A stretch of DNA of 64,000 nt from Trichostrongylus colubriformis. Lineage: Eukaryota > Nematoda > Chromadorea > Rhabditida > Trichostrongylidae. The stretch covers positions 17,520,068-17,584,067 of the forward strand of contig OZ022259.1 in assembly GCA_963978905.1 (NCBI GenBank), in the 5' to 3' direction. The position numbers and the translations under genes are program-made. The first letter of the stretch is position 1. Every line of letters starts with the position of its first letter. Of this stretch, positions 1 through 12,535 are shown piece by piece. Under the pieces are notes generated by a model. It saw only the letters and a program-made list of their open reading frames with translations, was not told the origin of the DNA and did no database searches.

Positions 1-395
1 CGGGGGAGGTGCAGAGATGACGCAGGCAACGAGGCAGTGTGGAGACGCAAGATACACGGTCACCCCCTGCCGCAGACACCGCAAAGTATGACCGCGGCCT
101 TACACTTGCGGATACCGTTTCATAAGCTCCGACGAAGATTACTTCTTTTGTAATAGTCAAAGAAAGCCTACATGACAAAAAAAAAAGCCAACCTTAAAAG
201 AGCAATACCAGATCCTTCGTTGTCAAGGAGGACACATCTGACTATACCATTGTTCTCTACCGTTTGACAAATAGGCTGCCTGGAAATATCAGACGTCGAA
301 TCTGCGAAAAAGATCTGACCTATCAACCGAAAGCTTCCATAACATTTCTGCGGATGTGTGTTAATAGGGCAAAAAAAGCCGTGTGACCGTTCGTG

Positions 396-1850
396 GCGCG
401 ACGCGATGCGTGCAAGCTGAGGCGCCGAATGTGAAAGGGTCCCGAAGCGAATAACATGCCCTAAGCTAAAATAATGCGTATGAAATGTTAACTCCTTTAG
501 GATCCAACTAAGCTTGATCCAATCAAGTCGATTAATACGCTGTGGCGCTCGGGGTGCGGGTGCGAGCTAGGGGTGCCGTATTCTTTAGGTCCTAGAAGTG
601 ACTACACCTACATAATGCGTAGGACACCGTCATCGCTTTAGAAACCGTCAATACGGCGACCCCAGCTCTCACTAATCGCGTCACACGACGGATGCGCGAC
701 GCTGATTTCTGTCCTAACGGCACACATCAAAATACGACTACATATATACACGCTCTCAATTCTCATGCATGTGTCGCACGCCGCAACGTGGACTTTGCCT
801 CCTAGTACAGCGGTGTCTTCAATTTCTGAAGAGGCTGTTTCCATACCTTACGGTGATGCCGGCTGTGACGCCGGCAAAAACGCATAGTGCGAAAGGTAAA
901 GGAACCAGGGCCACAGCATACTCTGCGTCTTTGCAGCGTCACAGCGAGAACCGGCGTCGATGCCGGTGGCAACGTCGCAAAGTATAAAGACAGTCTAACA
1001 TATTTTCGAAAAGATGCACCACCCAATAGCAGAATTTCGTAGAGTAGAATCCACACATACATAAAGCACGTCATGAGAATGCATCAAATGCAACTTCTTT
1101 TATCGTTATTATCAATGGAGCGTGATTCTCCACTACAAACTCTCCTACCTCACACCTTGAAATGTCCTGATTATACTGCGCTCTTCTGCCCCACTACCCT
1201 CATCAAAGAGGAAGAACACATACAAATGATTCTGCTCCGAGGTGTTCACTACATCAAACGATACGCAAACAGTGTCTTCGAATCCCAGGCACCACCGTTG
1301 TTCCAGTGCTGCGTGGCTGGTGACGAATGGTTCCTTCGGGGTAACATTGAAAACCTGAATTAGGAATGCGTGCTATATGAAAGTGTCTGAAAACTTTTTT
1401 TTTGCAATTCGAGGCCAAGGTGCGGTTGTTGTGGGACCTGTGACGAGCCTTGGTATTTCTCTGAACGTCTGGGCTCTCTCTCAGAGCAAATTATATACCA
1501 TGCGTCAGGTTTCACACTCGACATGCGACGTGTGATGCGATGCGTTCGAGGTATGGGCGCCGCTGTAGTTGGATCCTAAAGCGACTACATGGTGAGGTTA
1601 GGGCACCGTGCGTAGTTGCTGTGTAACCGCTTCAGGACCCAACTATAGCGGCACCCTAAGCTCATACGCATCGCGTCGCAAGCGAAACGCCGCGGTGCGA
1701 TATCTTGACGTAGGGATACACACCCCTCAGATTACGGGTGTGCAAAATTTGAACAGAAAATCCGTGTGGTCGAGTACGACGCGACGCGACAGGTGTGAGC
1801 TCCTATCGCCTTATTACTTGGGCCCTAAAACGATTATGTCTAGTAAGACG
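396..1850. repeat. Dispersed GC-rich repeat family, several degenerate copies
   Basis: At least five diverged copies of one motif lie here. Each starts with a run like GCGACGCGATGCG, then GAGCT, then GGTGCCG, then AGTTGGGTCCTAAAG and GACTACA. Copies are near 396-450, 545-612, 1524-1582, 1610-1690 (reverse) and 1777-1840. The third and fourth copies face each other and form a fold-back at 1524-1690. I do not recognise the family. No coding exon is visible in 1-2974; open frames such as 2353-2643 (+) have no recognisable domain. Confidence 0.5.
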
Positions 1851-2778
1851 AAAGACACCATCATTTTTGCAGAACCCAATCAAAGACGCTCGCGGCTCGC
1901 ATCTATCGCGTCTCCACTCGAACGCCGCGACGCGATTTTCCTGTTTTAAAGACAACGGGAAGGGTAAATTTGGTAATTGTGGAATATGAAATTAGGGGTA
2001 TTCAGCAGAGTAACAGTAGAGAAAAAACGAAATAAAAAGGCGAATATCCCGATAAATAGGAACCCAAGAAGCTCCCTTCTCTTTCACGCCCTTCTATGTC
2101 ACTAGCGAGGAGCTGATTGCAGATGGGCGAGAGGATAAATCAGGGGACGCTGCCCCTCCTTCGCCGGCAAAGTTCCCGGCGGATGAACGGCAGTACGACT
2201 CGCTGTACAGAGAGATCGTGATAAGAATCCAAGCCGCGCTTTTTCGATGCGGGTTCTACCACACATCACCTCTTCTGTAGTGGGAGATTTGTTTTCAGAG
2301 AAAATGTATCCACAGTTCTTACTTTCTCCTTACCCCTCCCGGTACCTTTGATGTGAAACACCCCTTCAAATACCCATTCTCACTGGTTCTGATGTTTTCG
2401 GAGCGTTTTCATGGGTGTACGGAAAGTGGGCATGGCAAAGAAGAAAAAGAAGGAAGCAATGAGAGCAGTGGGATTATAACGTCTAAGCCGGGAGATCCCA
2501 CCCATCTGTTGTCTGACTCTGCGAAAGAAACGCAACGAGAAAAAGGATCAGCTATCTCAAGACCTTCACTAGGCCGTCATGAGAGATATAGAGCAAAGAA
2601 GCAGTCTGAACATGGAAAACAAGAGTGCAAGCCGCGAAACTGACGGCATAGCCAGTTCCACTTGTTGGAGCAACACTTGGTCAATTTTGTGATTTCACAG
2701 TCTCTCAGTGTATGTGCGGCCTTAACAACAAACACACATTCGGTACCACATGGGCGAGAATGAGAGCCCTAGGATGAC

Positions 2779-2836
2779 TTGTCATGATGGCCACTAAAAT
2801 GAGACACTTGCCATGATGGCCACTAAAATGAGACAT
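2779..2836. repeat. Two-copy tandem repeat, 29-bp unit
   Basis: Two adjacent copies of a 29-bp unit containing CATGATGGCCACTAAAATGA differ at one or two positions. They lie downstream of the small minus-strand gene. No function is visible. Confidence 0.75.
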
Positions 2837-2974
2837 GATGCCTCTGTAAGTCGAGCTCAAGAAGTATCTGTCGATGAAAAGCTCAGGATTACTCCTCTTC
2901 CAATTTCTTCATGATCCTCGAGTTCAATGCCTTTTACTACAATGTCAATGGAGCTCCCGCTCACTAAAGGTTCA

Positions 2975-3216
2975 TTAATATTGAACTCGAGGAACAATAG
3001 AATACGGATAACTATGCCGTGGAATGACCTACACAAGATGGTCACACTTACTATGTGAAAAGAAACATGTAATATTTTTACCTTGTGGATCATTTGACGA
3101 TCTTTCGAAGTGCTTTCGAGATTTGAGAAAACACACTTCAGAATTGCTTCCTTGGCTTTAACGCGCTCTTCGAGAACACCTATCTCTGTTTTTAACTTGT
3201 GAACGACACTTTCCAT
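2975..3216 (-). CDS. Small coiled-coil protein, probable downstream operon gene
   Basis: This is a two-exon model on the minus strand: 3216-3082 (45 codons, ending AAG|GTAAAA) and 3028-2975 (17 codons plus TAA, acceptor TGTAG|GTC). It gives 62 aa. Residues 1-45 form a heptad-like, charged, coiled-coil-prone helix beginning MESVVHKLKTEIGVLEERVK. The tail is short, Pro/Tyr-rich and ends PRVQY. The sequence TGTATTTAG lies directly before the ATG, so the start sits on a 3' splice site, as in nematode trans-spliced genes. It begins 266 bp after the stop of the Prp3 gene on the same strand, which is typical operon spacing, so an SL2-type downstream gene is likely. I do not recognise the family. It could be a subunit of a small helical complex. 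The second exon is less certain than the first. Confidence 0.55.
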
Positions 3217-3482
3217 CTAAATACAGATAAGGGAAAATAAATAACAAACTACGACCACATGCTTTGTGTAAACGCTTGTGTCTTATATAACTTGCTTTGA
3301 ACCCAAGTGATTTCTTTATAGAGCTTGCTTCACGAGAAAGTATGCCATGAAATTTCCTTATTACATGAACAGTAAGGAGAGAGAAAGACAAACTTTTCGT
3401 AACTCACAGTGAAAACAATATTTATCTGGGTTAAGGTTGAAAGCAATTGAACAACTGAAAAAATACTGTGTACACCAGCTAC

Positions 3483-6400
3483 TCAAACAGGTGTAGCGTC
3501 CTGTCCATCTAGAAGAACAGTGGTACTGTAGGCCACATCCCAATAATGAGCCACGTTGTGCTTTTCCAGTAAATCTCTTGCCTAAAACGATGCATTCGTT
3601 CGAGCCAAGGAGTTATATGGTAAGGGATGTGCACGAAAACTGCAGAAAAAGTACCTGCTTCTCTATAGTAGCAGTGACCACCGTGAAATCTCGGAAGTTC
3701 CGCCGTTTCACTTGACCCTCCCAGATCTGAGATCATTTTCATCAACTTCCATTTAACAAAAATTCGGTTTCCAAGTAAACAGGAAAATTATAAAAAAATA
3801 GAAAAAACAATCTTGGAAGTGCATCTCAACCAATGAAACCAATAAAAGTTAATTGGAAAAACGAAATTGAAACAATTAGTAAATCTTCTGTGAAAACGAC
3901 AGCACAACGATGCTTACAATCTAAGAGTCGCGTGCTTGTTATAAATCAAGGCACAGAAAATCGCTTACCAACTGGCAGTGATTCCTCTCCCCTGGTGCGT
4001 CCTTTTCGGCATCCTTCTTTTGTCCAATCACTTCATCTTCCCATTTAATTCTGTTTAACATTAGATTTTTGTAGAATTTTTGTTGTTTGGGACCTATAAA
4101 ATGTTACCCAATTTCCAAAATTAACAAAAATCTTGATCGGAAACAGCTCACCTCCCTCCACAACTACGAGGTTTATATTCTTATGCAACAAGATTACACC
4201 GGTCATTTGGAGTTGTTTCGCATTCATCTCCACCTTGAACTTTTTAGATGGATGTAGCAGTGATTTGACTCTAGAATTCGCAATTGAGAAGTAAATATTA
4301 TTATTATTAAAGCCCAAAAATATCAGGAACTTCTGCGAGACATTTCCACAAGAAAACCAACCTATAAACAGCAACATGAACGGCCAAAGAAGTGTCTTCA
4401 GAGATCTTCTTCGTTTTCTTCACTGCTTTTTGCTCATCAGTCAGCTTCCTCTCTGCGTTCGCCTATACAAATTCAGAATTATAACGCCTATACAAATTCA
4501 GAATTATAATAGAGCTTTCAGAACTTCAAAATTCATTAAAAAGTGAAGATTGGGGTAGGTGGAAAAAAATTTACCTGTTGATGCTTCTTTAACCGATCAG
4601 CCATTTGTTTTCTCACATGCGCTTCCATCTTTGTTGGATCTTGAATGGCATCGCTTCCAAGTACCCTCATGAGATTAGATATTTTTACCTGAACAAGAAG
4701 CCTAGCGGCTACGCACCGTGAAGGATAAATAAGAGTAGGAAGAACTCACTTTTGGAGCAGGCGCTTTGGCGAGACCTATCCGGATCATTTCGGTACGTTC
4801 CTTCTGCATCTCTTTACGATTTTGGCGTCTAATCTTTTTGCGCTCTCGAGATGTCAAATAGACCTAAAGAGCCATGAAAATTAATCTGAGACAAACGACT
4901 TTCAAACAAGGTTACCTTGAGGTACTGTGGGGTGAGCGGATCTGTTGGAGCTTTCAACTTGATTGGATGTTCCACAAGCTCGCTGATGGTATCTTTGAAC
5001 CGGGATTCCACATCGGTGCCAGGAATGCCATCGTAGCTTCAAAGACATAGGAAATGACATCAGCATACTCGATAGACCACAAAACTCAAGCATGACATAC
5101 CTATCAGATTCGAGAACGATGGAGTCCCACCATTCAATTTCTGGTACCTCATCAGAACTTTTCCCTGCCGGTGTGATCATCGCTAACTTCACAGCTGATG
5201 AAATTCCAGTACTTTTCGCAGCTTGGGATATCTCTGCCTACAACAGTTGATAACAAATGTAATTTTGATTGTAGGAGTGTCGTTTTTCGAAACTGGGAAG
5301 AGAATAGTTTTCATTGGTACCTGCAGCCTTTCCAACTTGGCCACAGCTCTTTGCTTATTCGCAAGCTGTTCAAATTCTCCTTTTTCATGGAAGTTGAACA
5401 TTTTTCGTTTCCTTTCGGCAGGTCGCGCTACTATTCGTGGATCCACGAACTCCAGTAGTTCCTCTTCCTTAAACATAAATCAGAGACAGTGAAATGGAGC
5501 AAAAAGAGAAGACAAGTACCGCTTCTTCCTCGCGTTCTTTGAGAATACCAGGCGCAATATCGGGTAATGGAGCCATCACTGGTGCATTAGGTCGCACCAG
5601 CGAGTTAATTGTTGATGTAGCTTTTGCAAGCTTTGCCTATAATAAATCCATGAAAAAGTAGTGCTGGAAATTCAATTAGGATGTGAAAAATACCTTCAAC
5701 TCGTCTACTCGACTTTTCTTATTCATCGAAGCTTGAATGAACATTTGCGCTTCTTGTGGTCGCAGAGCAACATTTTTAGCAGGTACAGGTGGAACGGGAG
5801 CAACACCAACAAGAGTTTGTGATGCCGCCGCTAGACCAAGTTGACGTTTTCGCTCCTCGATTTCTTGTTGGGCTTTATACATGAGCTCCTTAGCTCTGAA
5901 AGTTTGGATCTTATTCATAATCCAAGGGAAATTCACTTGAATGAAATTCCAAACCTCAATGTTTCCTCTGTGACAACCACATTTCGTTTGGCTTCCTCTT
6001 CTTCCAGTTTCTTCTGATATAATTCCTTGGCCAAATTCTTCAGTTTCTCCTTTTCTTTCTCCTATGACAAAAGCACACTTAACGGTATACCCAGTCATGA
6101 AAGGTGGACGCATCCGCAATTCAATTTTTGCCATACCTTTTCTAACTCTTTTTTGCTGACTTCGTCTCGTCGTCGACGTTCCCTCTCGCTTTCTTTCTCC
6201 CTTTCCTTGTCCTTAGCTCTACTCCTTTCTCGTGACCGATCTCTGTCACTGCGCTCTTTCTTACGCCGCTTAGAATCATCCTTATTCTCTTCGAACTGGA
6301 AAAAAAAACTGATAAGGAGAGTGACCACTTCCAACATTCCAAATAGATACGAGTAAAAAGAAAACATAGATTTCTATATGAGGATGCTGAGTGATGGGTA

Positions 6401-7472
6401 ATGCTCAGAAACACAGCTTTCTTCTCGTGAGGATTATGAAAGCAAAACGAACAGTATGGTTTGACGCAAAACTAAAAAGCCCACCCAGAGCAATACTCGG
6501 GCAGTGAAAGACGAACTCGGAAGATGCTGCCGTCAAAAGTCTCTGTGTATTTATATACTACATAGCATAATGAAGTTTGATCAATGCGATGACAGTAAAA
6601 GAAGCATGTACAATCCCCAAGGGTTCACATATCTTACACATCCTCTGTAAACTTTGAAAGCATAAGAGAATAAGCACAGAAGTGCCAACTATTCCGAAAG
6701 ATTCGCATGCGAAGACAGCCGCATACTGGATCCCTCAAAGTGGAATCGCTAGCAAATCGCAATATTCAGGTGTGACTTTGTTTTTGTCTGTGAAACTGTG
6801 ACCAATGCCCTATTTGGCGACTTTGCGGAGCCGAGTGCAATGTCACAGCATTGCAAAATCTCAGATCACAACGTTGCGAAGATTGGCTTTGGCCAAAATA
6901 GATATTGGAACCCGGATAGTTAGTAAATAAACTACAGTAATGAGAAAGTGTTCAATATTCACAATCTTTGCATTTTGAATCAGTACTAACTAAAAGAATG
7001 AACAGTATTTCGCAGCTCTTTCCCCCAAGATTCTAGAAAATTGTAGAAAGATCATAAAAACATACTTTAGTCCTTTTTCGGAACTGCGGGTACGCGATAC
7101 AAATTGCTGAGATGACTTTGTGTGCCCGATGGGAGTCTGCGATGGCTTCAAGTACACGGTCCTGAACAAACTGTGAGAAATACAACGAATTCACCACATA
7201 AATTCTGTTGTAAAAACAAGAGCACATATCTACGCATTTTTCGTAAAATATACGAAAATTCCAAAAACAATGGTAAGACAAAAAAAGTGGCGAAAGATAA
7301 TTGAACCAAATAATTTCAAGGAAAATGTAAGCAAGAAATGTAACGATACCTTCATTTTATCGTAATCATATCCCTTTCTTAGGCATCTCTCCACAGCGTC
7401 TGTCACTTTTTGCTGCTCTTCTCTACGGCTTAAATACCGATCACATATTTCTTCAAGTTCGCCGCGACCCAT
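3483..7472 (-). CDS. prp-3: U4/U6 small nuclear ribonucleoprotein Prp3
   Basis: Prp3 (PRPF3) is a core protein of the U4/U6-U5 tri-snRNP; it binds U4/U6 RNA in the nucleus before spliceosome activation. Sixteen minus-strand exons join in phase: 7472-7350, 7170-7066, 6295-6137, 6061-5955, 5895-5694, 5636-5520, 5467-5321, 5237-5101, 5036-4916, 4863-4750, 4688-4575, 4462-4362, 4270-4152, 4093-3969, 3726-3655, 3581-3483. The product is 653 aa (human about 683). Residues 1-76 resemble a PWI-type helical domain. Residues 77-129 are Arg/Lys/Glu/Ser-rich. The Prp3 domain follows, with [15 protein letters not shown] near 285-300 and EIEWWDS at 353-359. The C-terminal DUF1115-type region has [20 protein letters not shown] and HYWDVAYS. 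An acceptor (TTTATCCAG) lies 5 nt before the ATG, suggesting trans-splicing. The exon 2 start could shift 9 nt to the second AG. No frame damage was seen. Confidence 0.95.
4461..4510 (-). repeat. 25-bp tandem duplication containing the exon 12 splice acceptor of prp-3
   Basis: Two adjacent 25-bp units (4461-4485 and 4486-4510) differ only at the last base. Each contains the TGTATAG acceptor used for exon 12 of the Prp3 gene. Use of the outer acceptor would add 25 nt and shift the frame, so the inner one (exon starting at 4462) must be used for a full product. Confidence 0.85.
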
Positions 7473-7955
7473 ACTTTCTGGATAAAGACCGTTTTTCAAC
7501 TAGCGTCACGTTTGATTGAGAAATCTGCTATTATCAATTTTCGGAAAGAGCGTATCAGACACGCAATAAATGAAGGGAAAGCATGCTAAAATAATCTTTC
7601 GAAAAGTGTTAGAAAGTAATTTCTTTAAAAAAGCATCAAATTTAAAAAATAGATTGCATGGAAGCAATTAATGTTGACTAGATCAGACATACTGTGAGTA
7701 TAAGATGCAGAATCTGCTCAAATAACAACCGAAGAAACGTCCCGTATGAAAACCTTTTGGTTTTAAAACCTACGAAACGAAACTGCGGTTTTCAAGACAC
7801 TATTGAACATTCGGCCTCACTTATAATTTGGAAAAAAGTGGTCGAGTAAGCTATTTAAAAATTATACGGCGAGAATCTGAGCGATGCTCCATTTTTATTC
7901 CGTTAATTTAGGGATTGATGGAACTGTCCGCATTTTCTCGCTGGAGCGCGTTTTT

Positions 7956-8200
7956 GATATCAACTATTGCACGCACCGTTGGCCGGCCGTGATTGCGTAA
8001 CCCTGCGTCTATGTCGTCCTTCGCCGTCTGGGTCTCTCGGATTCGCCTGAGCCTTTTCAGGGAAGGAGCTTTGGCGTCGCGTACTCTGGCTTGTCTGGTG
8101 TCTGACCTCGCGGCAGGAAGCGTGTTGCCGAAAAAAGCCAGCTGTCCTCAAGCCGGTACGCAATCACGGCTGGCCAACGGTGCGTGCAATAGTCTATATC
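7956..8200. mobile_element. Non-autonomous Mutator-like MITE with 9-bp target duplication
   Basis: A 245-bp element has terminal inverted repeats of about 50 bp. The left end starts GATATCAACTATTGCACGCA; the right end is its near-perfect inverse. It is flanked by the 9-bp direct repeat CGCGTTTTT (7947-7955 and 8201-8209). A 9-bp duplication with long TIRs points to the Mutator superfamily. It has no coding capacity. It lies between the divergent prp-3 and TMEM209-like genes; the rest of 7473-8551 shows nothing recognisable. Confidence 0.75.
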
Positions 8201-8551
8201 CGCGTTTTTGGTGTTCCCAGTGGTTCCCACTCTTCACATTGCATTTGGCCTGTTCAGATAGAGTCGCTACCTCTATTTTACTGTTGAAGCATGTGGTCAC
8301 TGACATGCACTTGTGTAGATGGAATTAATCTGCTCTCCTCTAAACTTCGAAACAGCTTAGTGACAAATATCAGACGTGACTCAAGCGTGATTCTGTTTTG
8401 GTCAGATCACAAGTACTCTAAGATTTGGCTTTCGATCGTTCTGGAATGGGAGAATGGGAGTTGTGTTGATTCCAATTAATTCGATTGCATATTACTGTCC
8501 ATAATTTTAGTGAAGAGTCAGATATGTTGGTTCACCGTTGCTTTTTTGCAG

Positions 8552-11500
8552 ATGCGGAACGGATGTTTGAGGACTCCTAGTCCATATTTCGAAAACTCAT
8601 GGAGCGAAAGTCCTCGTTTTTCTCCTGACAGCAAAAGGATATCATCTACCTTAACTAGGTACGTTAGGAAAAATTTCAACAGTAGCCAATTTCCAATTTT
8701 CGTTGTTTTCAGATCACATAGAATCAAGGAAACGCTTCTTCCATGGGGTGTTGTCGCAGTAGTTCTGACTATAGAGGTTTTACTTATGCAGTTGGCTTCC
8801 TTTAATGTTCCTGTATATTCAATTTCAAGGTTACTGCTCACTTTAGATTTTTACCTTTGGTTCCTCTGTCGGGCAGTTTCTAATCGGAGAATGGTTACCA
8901 TCTGCAATTGTTGTTATCGTCGAATATATTCTTCTCATTTATGCCGTGATTGTCGCATTATGGATAAGTTACGACCTATTAAGCGTCTCATCCGGGAAAG
9001 GCTTAATGCACGGTGGGTTGCGAACGATTTCGTTGCTCAGAACGCCAATAAGTTAATGAGTTTTTCTAAGGGCTTTGTCAAAGATCTCACTCAAAGTGGC
9101 TACTTCATTTCCAGCAAGTTTTGGCATGATACTGCCATCTCCTGTGTCTCATTCCAAAGCATCTAAACCTCACAACCTGCTGGATACTTCGAATCGTGCT
9201 GATTCATCCTGGGTTGATGAGCATCACTTTGGCAAAATTGCCGAAGAAAGTCCTTCACAATCTCATCTTGCATACGCCTCTCCGAATCGTAGGTAAGGTT
9301 GAATGTACACACACGTGTAAATGAATACCAAATGGGTTTTTTTACAAGTTGTAATTAGAAAGACTGCGGTTTGCACAATCATTAGGAATTCGCAAAAGCC
9401 CGAAGTGAATGGAGGGTGGGGCACTACGACCAAGAGCCCCATACTTACTCGAATTCTGGTCAGAACCTCAACTCGTCTGGACAGTTGTTCCAAGGAGTAG
9501 GTCAAAGCCACTCGGAAGGGAATTTGATCGATTGTCGAATATTAAGGTAGAGGTGTAAGAACATTTGTTCGCGTCGCGAGCTTGTTTTCGCGCCCGTTAC
9601 ATCAAAAGGGTTGAGACAAGGCTCAAATCAGTAGTTGCTAGTGTCGCGCGCGTTTATTTACAGTGAAAGTATCTTACCAACTCCCAGGTGGACCCTTCCT
9701 GACCTCCAATTCTTAAAATGCAAATACCATTTAATGGACGAGGGCTCAAAGGGCTTGGCGTCAAACGACATTCTTGTTGTAGCGGGCAAGTCACCTCAAG
9801 TCACAGATCCCTAGTCGTATCGGGTTTTGAATAAAATCCGGTCTTCATTCACGTCAAGCTCGAAAAAATGGTGTGGCTATGGATAACCAATGTCAAGGAC
9901 GAAACTATTCCGATTTGCAGTTATTTCTCTAAAGGTTTTTTTTCAGTTTCAACACATTTAATGACTCTTCACAACAAATGGACGTGAGTACGGGTAGCTT
10001 CATGGATTCGTTGGGTGGATTTTCCGGAAATGTGGTCAGATCTCGCCATAGCCCTTATAGCAAAACTATACACAGTATCCATACAAGAGAGCAACTGGAC
10101 TACCTTTTATCGAAGGAGTGCGTCTCTATTTTGTAGACGAAGTTGTGATTTTTTTCCAGCTTTCAAATGTTTAGCAATTCTATATACACGGATGCGTCTA
10201 CATCACGGAATAGTTCCTTTCAATACTTCAATGTACTCGATATTGGGGCACCTGAGGACCGCAGAGGTTATCAGGTTTCGGAACAACTGGAACCTTCCGA
10301 TTCAAAGGAGAATAGTAAGACACTCAGTTTTTATAGAAATCTTACTGTCAACATCTCTTTTGCTCAAATCCCATATACAACGTATTGACTCCATCGATCA
10401 TTTACGCTTTATTTCAGTCGTCGTAAAAATGGGTCCTGGGAGTCGTATCATATTGTCTCCGGCAAGTAGTGAGGGAGATGGTCAAGACGAGATGACGAGA
10501 CTGCGGCATGCCCTTCAGCATGCGAGGCATAGTCCAAGAAAGGTGAGGTGTTTCTGGTATTCCTACGTTTCCTGTCACCATATGACTTTTGAAATAGTAA
10601 GGCCAACTCTCATGCTAATTTACTTGAGGCTGGTTCAATACTGCGTCGAAGTGAATCTACTGAACGGCGTCGGCGCAGCAGCATGAGCGTCTCGTCTCCT
10701 GAAAGACCTGTCCTGGCGTCGGGATCGGGCTCAATGTCAGTTAATGCCGAAATCGATGCGAAAAGGTGCGATTGCGCTTTAAGGAAAGCCTTCTGTCGGG
10801 GCATGTTCTCGAGGTTTTATGTTCTGTTGTGCTTCTGTTGAGGATTTGGAGAAATGAAATGGATTTATTGTCAGATCTTCGCTGCGTGAAGTCGATCTTG
10901 CACGCGGTGAACAGCGTCTAAGGGCATGGCTTGTGAACACAATCTTGGAACCTCTCCATCAACGTATTAAGGAGACCAATTTGAAATTGGAGAAGGTAGA
11001 AATCTTTGTGCTAAATTGATTTTCCAAAAAAGTTGCTTCCCCTCAAAAGGAGTCAGCCATAGGTTTCCAAGCTTGTTTTCATTTCTTTTACAGGAACACG
11101 CGAGCCCTCCGATAAAGATAGGCGTGTCATCTGTGGAAGCTCTCCAAGCCGCCATGGTAAATCGCCCTGAACTCCTTGACACTATGTTGCCTTACATTTT
11201 ACCTTTTCTTCAAGTTCACAGCAATCAGGTGAAATATCAGTCCGTGGTTTTCCCTAATCAGACATTCACTCAACCCGAAAATTCAGAGTTACTTGGTGAG
11301 TCGCATTTCGGAACTGGCGGCCGATAAGTTTATGATGGAATATTGTTGGAACAGCGGCGGCAGAGAACCAGTGCAAGAAAAACGTGGGTCACAGTCTCAT
11401 TTATTCCTATTGGGCGGTTGAGACACGAGACTTACAAGCTCATCTAGTGTCATCTGGTCGAGTAGCGCGACGGCCTTGGGGAGAGCATCTGCCTACAGAC

Positions 11501-12246
11501 GCAGAGCTGGTCTTTTTACTTTTTTCGGCCTATATGGATAGCCAGTTGACATCAAATCCATTGGTTGGCTCGTGCAGGTGAATTTCTTGGAACAGTAACA
11601 ATGGTAACCTATATTATGTATTTCTATGCTTCCAGGTTGGCGCAGCCATTTTCGGCCCTTTATACGTTGAAGGCACCTCAGCGACCAAACGCAGTACATC
11701 TTGCAGCTGAGAGTTTCTACATTCATATGGTATGAATTTTACTAAACGACGGCGACAATGTAACGCAGTATGATCGCTTTCAGAGTAGCGCCTCTCCTCC
11801 CAATTTTGATTTCGTCTTTAACGATGCTGACGGATCACCATCACGTGCTGTCATTCCACGGGGAACGAAAAACTTCTTTTATGCTGTATTGTCATTTATC
11901 AATCATGCCAAGGTATATATTCATTTATTATATTGCATTTATATATTTGTTATTATTCTTTTTGTATTATTGTTATTACTATTATCGTTATATTTAATAT
12001 TTATTTAATATTTAATATTTATAATTATATTATAATATTTAATTTTATGATTATTATTTACTTTACTATTATATTTACCTATTTATCTAAATTATTACTT
12101 TTGCGGAGGAAATTATTGTTCTTTTATACCTATTCTGATCTTCTACAGTTGACGAAAAATTGCATTTCCAGGTTAATAATAATGGACGGCTTGATCGACT
12201 GAGCATTGGTCCAACGGGCCTGAACATTGCATGTGTTTTAGAGTGA
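8552..12246 (+). CDS. TMEM209-like nuclear-envelope/membrane protein
   Basis: TMEM209 is a conserved nuclear-envelope membrane protein reported to associate with nuclear-pore components. Sixteen plus-strand exons join in phase: 8552-8658, 8713-8776, 8847-9051, 9115-9292, 9406-9546, 9947-10117, 10160-10314, 10418-10542, 10602-10765, 10875-10995, 11094-11228, 11287-11383, 11448-11577, 11636-11729, 11784-11912, 12172-12246. The product is about 696 aa (human 561). Two hydrophobic segments lie near the N-terminus, including LPSAIVVIVEYILLIYAVIV. A Ser-rich linker follows with RSRHSPYSKTIHS. The conserved C-terminal domain has WLVNTILEPL, HLPTDAELVFLLFSAYMDSQ, GTKNFFYAVLSFINHAK and a final GRLDRLSIGPTGLNIACVLE. 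The ATG follows TTTTTTGCAG directly, so trans-splicing is likely. Exons 2, 5 and 9 rest on weak sites chosen to keep the frame. The last intron (11913-12171) is very AT-rich. Confidence 0.88.
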
Positions 12247-12535
12247 AATTAAGCGAAATTTCTGGTGATGTTCCTGTTAATTTGTTTATGTTGATATTCA
12301 CTTCGCATTCGTGTATGAAATTCGTGTAATTCCTCCCGATGGGTTATCGTTTACATGTTTCGCGGCACCTATGTGAAACAGGCTCTAATTTTGATCTCTG
12401 CAAAGCAAAGCTACTGTTATCTCGTTCGAGAAGTTGAAGTTGAATTTTCGCATGGGCACTGGACTATTGTACGCTATGAAATTGTGGTGAAATCAAGATG
12501 TATCGCGTTTTACAATTCTACAATGGCCTGTTATA

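Noticed and set aside
6027..6356. 109-aa plus-strand Ser/Leu-rich protein
   Set aside because: It is antisense to the Arg/Glu-rich exon 3-4 region of prp-3.
8510..9166. A single 218-aa plus-strand protein
   Set aside because: The long open frame runs through introns of the TMEM209-like gene; the real membrane-helix frame is a different one after splicing.
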